Shown piece by piece: positions 59,800 through 64,000 of a stretch of DNA of 64,000 nucleotides. Below the pieces are notes generated by a model that did no database searches, was not told where the DNA came from, and saw only the letters and a list, made by a program, of their open reading frames with translations. Source of the stretch: Pieris napi (Eukaryota > Arthropoda > Insecta > Lepidoptera > Pieridae); contig NC_062237.1 of NCBI RefSeq assembly GCF_905475465.1, forward strand, positions 9,224,501-9,288,500, given 5' to 3'. The first letter of the stretch is position 1, and the number at the start of each line of letters is the position of its first letter. A program made the translations under genes and the position numbers.

Positions 59800-61444
59800 C
59801 TAAAAAATAATATTATAAAATATAATCTTGTTACTTCTGAAGGCAGAAGGACTGATTATTTATTAAAGAATGGCATATGACATTACTATTGCATTGCAAA
59901 AAATATCTAAATAAGACGTACAAAATACTCTTAAGACTTGGGAACACTTTGTCTAAAGAAAACACTTTTTTACCGGATTGAAGTTATGTATTATTATAAA
60001 TTTACAATTATTTTACTTCAAACCGGTAAAATAATGTATTCTTTAAATGTGTAAGGGCTATGTCAATAAAAGACAATACTATAAACACTTTGTCTTATGA
60101 GAATAAAGTTTTGAGTACTATTTTTTTATTAAATAAATGCTTGTTTAACACCAAATTTCATATTTAATAGGAAATTATATATAAAATTTCCTAATATTTA
60201 CTATCCGTCAAAAGAACATTCCCTTAAAGTTTGCTTTTAATACACACTATTGTAGCGCAAAATTAAATTCAATACTTCCTTTCCAGACATCCTTACGCAA
60301 ATAAAGTTTTCTATTAAATCGATTAAGGAAAAACAAGCGAAACACCTGACCTATTTTCTGGGTATCTGATATCCATAGACTCCTACAAAAACATTCGCTC
60401 ATTCAATAGGGACAAGTATTTACGTTATCAAATCTAATTTAATGTAATGTAACCAATATCCTAAATAGCTACTCCATTCAATTATGTATATAGAATCAAG
60501 ACAATTCGTAGTTTTCACAACAAATCTTAAAATACAGAGTAAACTAAAGTTATTAGTTTACTCTGTATTTCATCATAATTTACAATGGGTAAAATAATTT
60601 ACATAACTTACAAATGGTAGATTATTTATCATGGTTCACAATGGGGTAATTTAATGCTGGGAAGTTGAATGCCTGATTAGTTAACTATTGATTAATGTAA
60701 CATAAGGACGGTAATGAACGTTTTCGTGTATTAATTATATTTGTTGAGCCAAAATCCTTAAGCATAGATATATATGTTACCATATAGTTCTGAAGTCGTA
60801 TTTTTTGCATTTGTTTTAATATTTTGAAATCCAAGTCAAGTCTCGGGTTTCAATGCCGGCCGAAAAATATGAATACGCGATTTTACTAAGATTAATTTCA
60901 AGGGTAGTACCTACTAGTAAATAGTATATACGTCACATTGCGATATGTACACACACTTGTATACAATTATATATCTTGTCTAGTTAAACTGTAGCCGTAT
61001 TTTTTTTACCTAAAGGTTCCATGAAATATAAAGTTACTTAAATATAGCCAAAATTTAAGTACCAAGCCTAGGCAGTAACTTACTTGTACTTGAGAAATCG
61101 TCTTATCTTCAGATTTCGAGCATCTTATATCAGATAAATCTCGAATAATCCTTTTATATTTGAGTAGCAAAGCTTGAAAACGGGGAATAAAGTGACAATC
61201 GCATCTCCACGGATTCTGTCCAAGAAATACGCCCATTATATTATTATTCGCTTGAAATGCTTTGTCAAAGGCATAAACTGGTATCTGAAATAGAAATTCT
61301 AATATTCACATATTTTAAAACGTTATGAACCCACATTCATACAAAAGTACGTACAACCGATTGATTTATTTCATCGATTTGATGTAGTATGTATGTAGAA
61401 AACCTGTGGCGCTACAATCATTTAGGTCTGGGCGACAGAATTAT

Positions 61445-61494
<50 letters not shown>

Positions 61495-62747
61495 ATATAT
61501 TTATTATGAATATGTTTCGTAGTCATTATTTTTTCTATTAGGCACGTAATCAGTCTTCTGTGCCATTCGCAGTCGACAATTTGGGTCCAAGGCTAAATCG
61601 TGCCATATTTAATAGATATTAAATGCACACTTAAAAAGTCCATTGGCGCACAGCTGGAGTTCAAACACTTCAAACCTACGACCTCAGAGTTGGGGTCGCA
61701 TGTTGAAACCACTAGGCTAGCACGGATAATATAGTTAGATAAAAAAGGATATGATGAGCAGTGTTGGCCTAGTGGTTTCAGAGTGCGACACTCATCCCTG
61801 AGGTCGTACGTTCGATTCCCGGCTGGGAAATGGACTTTCTTTCTATGTGCGCATTTAACATTTGCTCGTGAAGGGAAACATCGTGAGGAAACCGACATGT
61901 CTTAGACCTAAAAAGTCGACGGCGTGTGTCAGGCACAGGAGGCTGATCACCTACTTGCCTATTAGATTGAAAAATGTACATGAAACAGATTCAGAACTCT
62001 GAGGCCCAGACCTAAAGAGGTTGTAGCGCCACTGATTTATTAAAAAAAAAGGGTTAACAGCGAAAGCCTGCAGGGCAGGGCTAATCTATAGTCTGCAATG
62101 ATTCCGATTGCAATATTAATATTATTGTAACACAATTTTGATGTTTTTTCAAATATTCAATCACCAACTTGAAAGTTGTACTTTAGTACGTTAACTCAGC
62201 TTCAACATGTGGATCGGGCTGCTTTTGAAGTGACGGTTAAAAGATAAGCCAGCAGTAACTATATATTATTAAAGAGCCAAGGTAAAGCATTGATTAGTTT
62301 CTCATATAATATGTTACATGTTACAAACCATTAGTACATACATTACTCGCAATTTGTTCTGCAAAATATAACCAACAAAAAAAAAAAACATGGAGAATAA
62401 AAAGAGTGGCGGAGAGTTTATTGCCAGTTCTTCTCTTCCGTTCTACGCCCTTGATTTGAGAACTGGCAGTAAATGTAAAATTAAAAGCATTAATATGTAT
62501 TTCTTTACTGACGAATCACAAGTGTACATTGTGTTAACTACGTGAATAAATGATTTTTGAATTTGAATTTAACACAGAAATAGTTAACCTGTTTCAAAAA
62601 GTTCCCTCGCAGACTCAGTACCCTGAAAGTGGTGAACCATTCAGAACCCTCCAACTCTTTAACAGCAGGTATACTGTTATTGTCCAAATATAAATCCATA
62701 AGTTTTCTATATTGAGGCTCCTGAACCAATGGTCTAATTGTATTTAA
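59611..62747 (-). CDS. LRR transmembrane protein gene, C-terminal three exons (partial)
   Basis: The only convincing host gene. Three minus-strand exons (62747-62589, 61284-61084, 59799-59611) join in frame, all introns phase 0, with GT-AG borders. The joined product has leucine-rich repeats, an LRR C-terminal cap with the NPWRCDC motif and four cysteines (C-x-C, then DIRC, then VCG in the last exon), one membrane span and a short cytoplasmic tail. This is the layout of a type I surface receptor or adhesion protein. The first visible exon begins mid-protein, so 5' exons (signal peptide, more LRRs) must lie at higher coordinates, probably outside the window. The short tail after the membrane span argues against a Toll receptor, which would have a TIR domain. 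By memory it resembles insect halfway / singed-wings-2-type LRR proteins, but that name is a guess. A candidate AATAAA lies at 59247-59242. Confidence 0.85.
59962..60034 (+). repeat. Short repeat, CCGGATTGAAGTTATG family
   Basis: TTTTTACCGGATTGAAGTTA at the left and ACTTCAAACCGGTAAAA at the right are inverted. The left part matches 3000-3060 and 35138-35200. Lies in the last intron of the LRR gene. Confidence 0.5.
60530..60570. repeat. Hairpin, 18-bp perfect arms
   Basis: AAATACAGAGTAAACTAA, 5-bp loop, then the exact inverse. Intronic in the LRR gene. Confidence 0.85.
61084..61284 (-). CDS. LRR gene, LRR C-terminal cap exon
   Basis: A 201-bp exon (67 codons) between TTTCTATTTCAG and a strong CAA|GTAAGT donor. 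It encodes the end of the last repeat, then the hallmark LGQNPWRCDCHF of an LRRCT domain (C28 and C30 of the exon), and DIRCS with the third cysteine at residue 55. The fourth cysteine comes from the next exon. Both borders are phase 0. Intron 61285-62588 above it (1304 bp) holds two SINEs and a LINE tail. Confidence 0.9.
61403..61727 (-). mobile_element. tRNA-derived SINE, family 2, with (AT)n expansion
   Basis: Minus-strand copy: decayed head near 61725, GTGCGCCAATGGACTTTTTA-like middle, tail near 61404 (TGGCGCTACAA inverse). An (AT)n microsatellite at about 61445-61505 splits the 3' part. Intronic in the LRR gene. Confidence 0.7.
61445..61505. repeat. (AT)n microsatellite
   Basis: Almost uninterrupted TA dinucleotides with one or two TT breaks, inside an old SINE. 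Confidence 0.95.
61755..62040 (+). mobile_element. tRNA-derived SINE, family 2
   Basis: GAGCAGTGTTGGCCTAGTGG, B box CGTTCGATTCCC, AAATGGACTTTCTTTCTATG, GTCAGGCACAGGAGGCTGAT, GTAGCGCCACTGATTTATT and poly(A). The 12 bp normally following the B box (TGTGCACCA) are missing. Intronic in the LRR gene. Confidence 0.9.
62395..62570 (+). mobile_element. LINE 3' tail, (GATTT)n family
   Basis: GAGTTTATTGCCAGTTCTTC ... AACTGGCAGTAAATGTAAAA ... ATGATTTTTGAATTTGAATTT. It ends 18 bp from the splice donor of the LRR exon at 62589. Confidence 0.8.
62589..62747 (-). CDS. LRR gene, exon with leucine-rich repeats
   Basis: A 159-bp exon (53 codons), open throughout. The acceptor is TATTTTCAG just above 62747; the donor is AAACAG|GTTAAC, a weak but valid GT site. 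The product contains LMDLYLDNNSI and FRVLSLRGNFLKQ, two leucine-rich repeat cores of the LxxLxLxxN type. No ATG is needed because the exon is internal. The exon reads directly into the next exon's IPVYAFDKAF, giving a continuous LRR-to-cap sequence. The intron just below the donor carries a LINE tail starting only 18 bp away. Confidence 0.85.
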
Positions 62748-64000
62748 CTGAAAATATGAGATATGATGAACCTGCTAAATATCCTCTTAATGTTTATGCC
62801 TTTATAAATATTCTTTAAGATTATCTTTTTGAAAACTACTAAATATATTGATGATGTTATATTAGTTCTAAGAAACAAATTTGTCGAGAAGATGAAGAAG
62901 ATTCATATTTCAGATTCTGTTATTTGACACAACCTGCGTCCGACGACGCATAATTTTGTATTGTTATACCTTGTTCAACACCAATAAAGTCAGTCAGTAT
63001 TAGAAATACAAATTAACGCAACTAAACATAACTCTAAATCATAATTTTATTATTTTTAATAGGAGACATAACGGGTTTTAAGAAGACCGAGGTACGTTAA
63101 TTTTAACGACATAATTAATTAATTGTAATTTTATTTATAATATAAAAATTTGATTAAGTTTCAAGAAACGGGGAAAAAACAGAAAATCATCAGACCTGAC
63201 TTTTGTTTCGTTTTGATGTTATATCTAAATATAATATTTAATAACCCTTTAACTAAGGTATGTATAATAAAAATTAAAAAGAGCAGTGTTGGCTTAGTGG
63301 CTTCAGCGTGCGACTCTCATACCTGAGGTCGTAGGTTCGATCCCCGGCTGTGCACTAATGGACTTTCTTTCTATGTGCGCATTTAACATTTGATCGAACG
63401 GTGAAGGAAAACATCGTGAGAAAATCGACATGTCTTAGACCCAAAAAGTCGACGGCGTGGGTCAGGCTGATCACCTACTTGCCAATTACATTTAAAAATT
63501 ATCATGAAACAGTTTCAGAAATCTGAGGCCAAGACCTAAAGAGGTTGTAGCGCCACTGATTTTATAATAAAAATTAAAATCAATATCAGACAAAGGAATC
63601 AATTAAATCTGTAAATAAATCTCTTGTAAAAGTTTAAATTATGACTTTTTTCCATAGGTAAAACGAAACTTGAATTATTAGCAGTTGATAAAATGTATAA
63701 TGTAATAATTACAGTAAGATTATTGGAGATTCCAAATTCTAAATGGACAAATAGTTTGGTCCTTTTAGTTTGTAAAGAAACCCATAATTTGAAAACTATT
63801 TTGAAATTTCGAGCGCCTCGCTCAAATCAGTTTTATTTCAATTTCGAACTATTTCGTAACAATTGCTTGACTTGAGTTTGAATTTATATTATGATGTAGC
63901 TATGTGCTTACGAGGCAAATTAAGTAGTTCTCAGCACGTAACAGTATACTTTGATGAAATTGCTTACAAATCAACACGATCAAATATACAATGAGAACAT
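62748..64000. other. Right edge: no further LRR exon recognised
   Basis: Apart from the SINE at 63280-63563 nothing is recognised. The next upstream exon of the LRR gene is expected here or beyond the window, but no minus-strand frame with LRR spacing and splice sites was found. Confidence 0.4.
63280..63563 (+). mobile_element. tRNA-derived SINE, family 2, with 16-bp target duplication
   Basis: Best-preserved copy: GAGCAGTGTTGGCTTAGTGG (A box), GGTTCGATCCCCGGC (B box), CACTAATGGACTTTCTTTCT, GTCGACGGCGTGGGTCAGGC, AGAGGTTGTAGCGCCACTGA. ATAATAAAAATTAAAA at 63264-63279 and 63564-63579 is a perfect target duplication, which points to a recent insertion. It resembles the Helicoverpa-type HaSE SINEs by memory. 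Confidence 0.95.

Noticed and set aside
59546..59803. Plus-strand 85-codon ORF
   Set aside because: It is antisense to the last exon of the LRR gene, whose splice borders and domain content are much better supported.

Overview
This window is a piece of an insect nuclear genome, almost certainly from a moth or butterfly (Lepidoptera). It is strongly AT-rich and gene-poor. It is full of repeats typical of Lepidoptera: tRNA-headed SINEs with lepidopteran A/B-box heads, short Helitrons ending in CTAG-T, LINE tails ending in (GATTT)n or in the GTTTGCCCC...TATAAAAAA tail, mariner ends, and PIF/Harbinger remnants. No bacterial-type operons, CRISPR arrays or intact RNA genes were found.

Only one host gene is well supported. 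It lies on the minus strand between 59611 and 62747 and shows three in-frame, phase-0 exons: a leucine-rich-repeat exon, an LRR C-terminal cap exon (NPWRCDC) and a last exon with one membrane span and a short tail. The 5' exons lie beyond the right edge or are unrecognised. Its introns carry two SINEs, a LINE tail and an (AT)n microsatellite.

The rest is mostly mobile-element debris, layered by age. From left to right: LINE tails, a tRNA-SINE and Helitrons (1-9350); two adjacent hairpin MITEs (13135-13505); a decayed mariner (15102-16399) holding a second repeat; a small MITE and a SINE with a palindromic tail (19571-20750); a Helitron (21287-21620); a Harbinger remnant running into a tandem and inverted array of a TA-flanked MITE (21975-23876); a mariner (24460-27011) that contains a giant fold-back element, which in turn contains a Harbinger piece and another copy of the MITE; a 5'-truncated LINE with a 308-residue reverse-transcriptase ORF (28331-29741); several SINEs; a DNA transposon with a split helix-turn-helix ORF (33638-34481); a complete non-autonomous Harbinger (36095-36775); an inverted-repeat element (38561-39001); a Helitron (40910 to about 41745); and a 2.3-kb palindromic element (43417-45738) built from about 141-bp units and holding a second, mariner-like fold-back. 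Sparse LINE scraps, a perfect 58-bp palindrome and a Helitron fill the interval up to the LRR gene.

The strongest unusual signals are the 2.3-kb palindromic element with a regular 7-mer pair (GTACGGC, then GCCGTAC exactly 56 bp later, repeated about every 141 bp), the nested mariner/fold-back/Harbinger/MITE structure, and the 551-bp exact-looking tandem duplication in the MITE array. All calls come from reading the sequence; no database search was possible, so family names are by recognition and boundaries without a target-site duplication are approximate.
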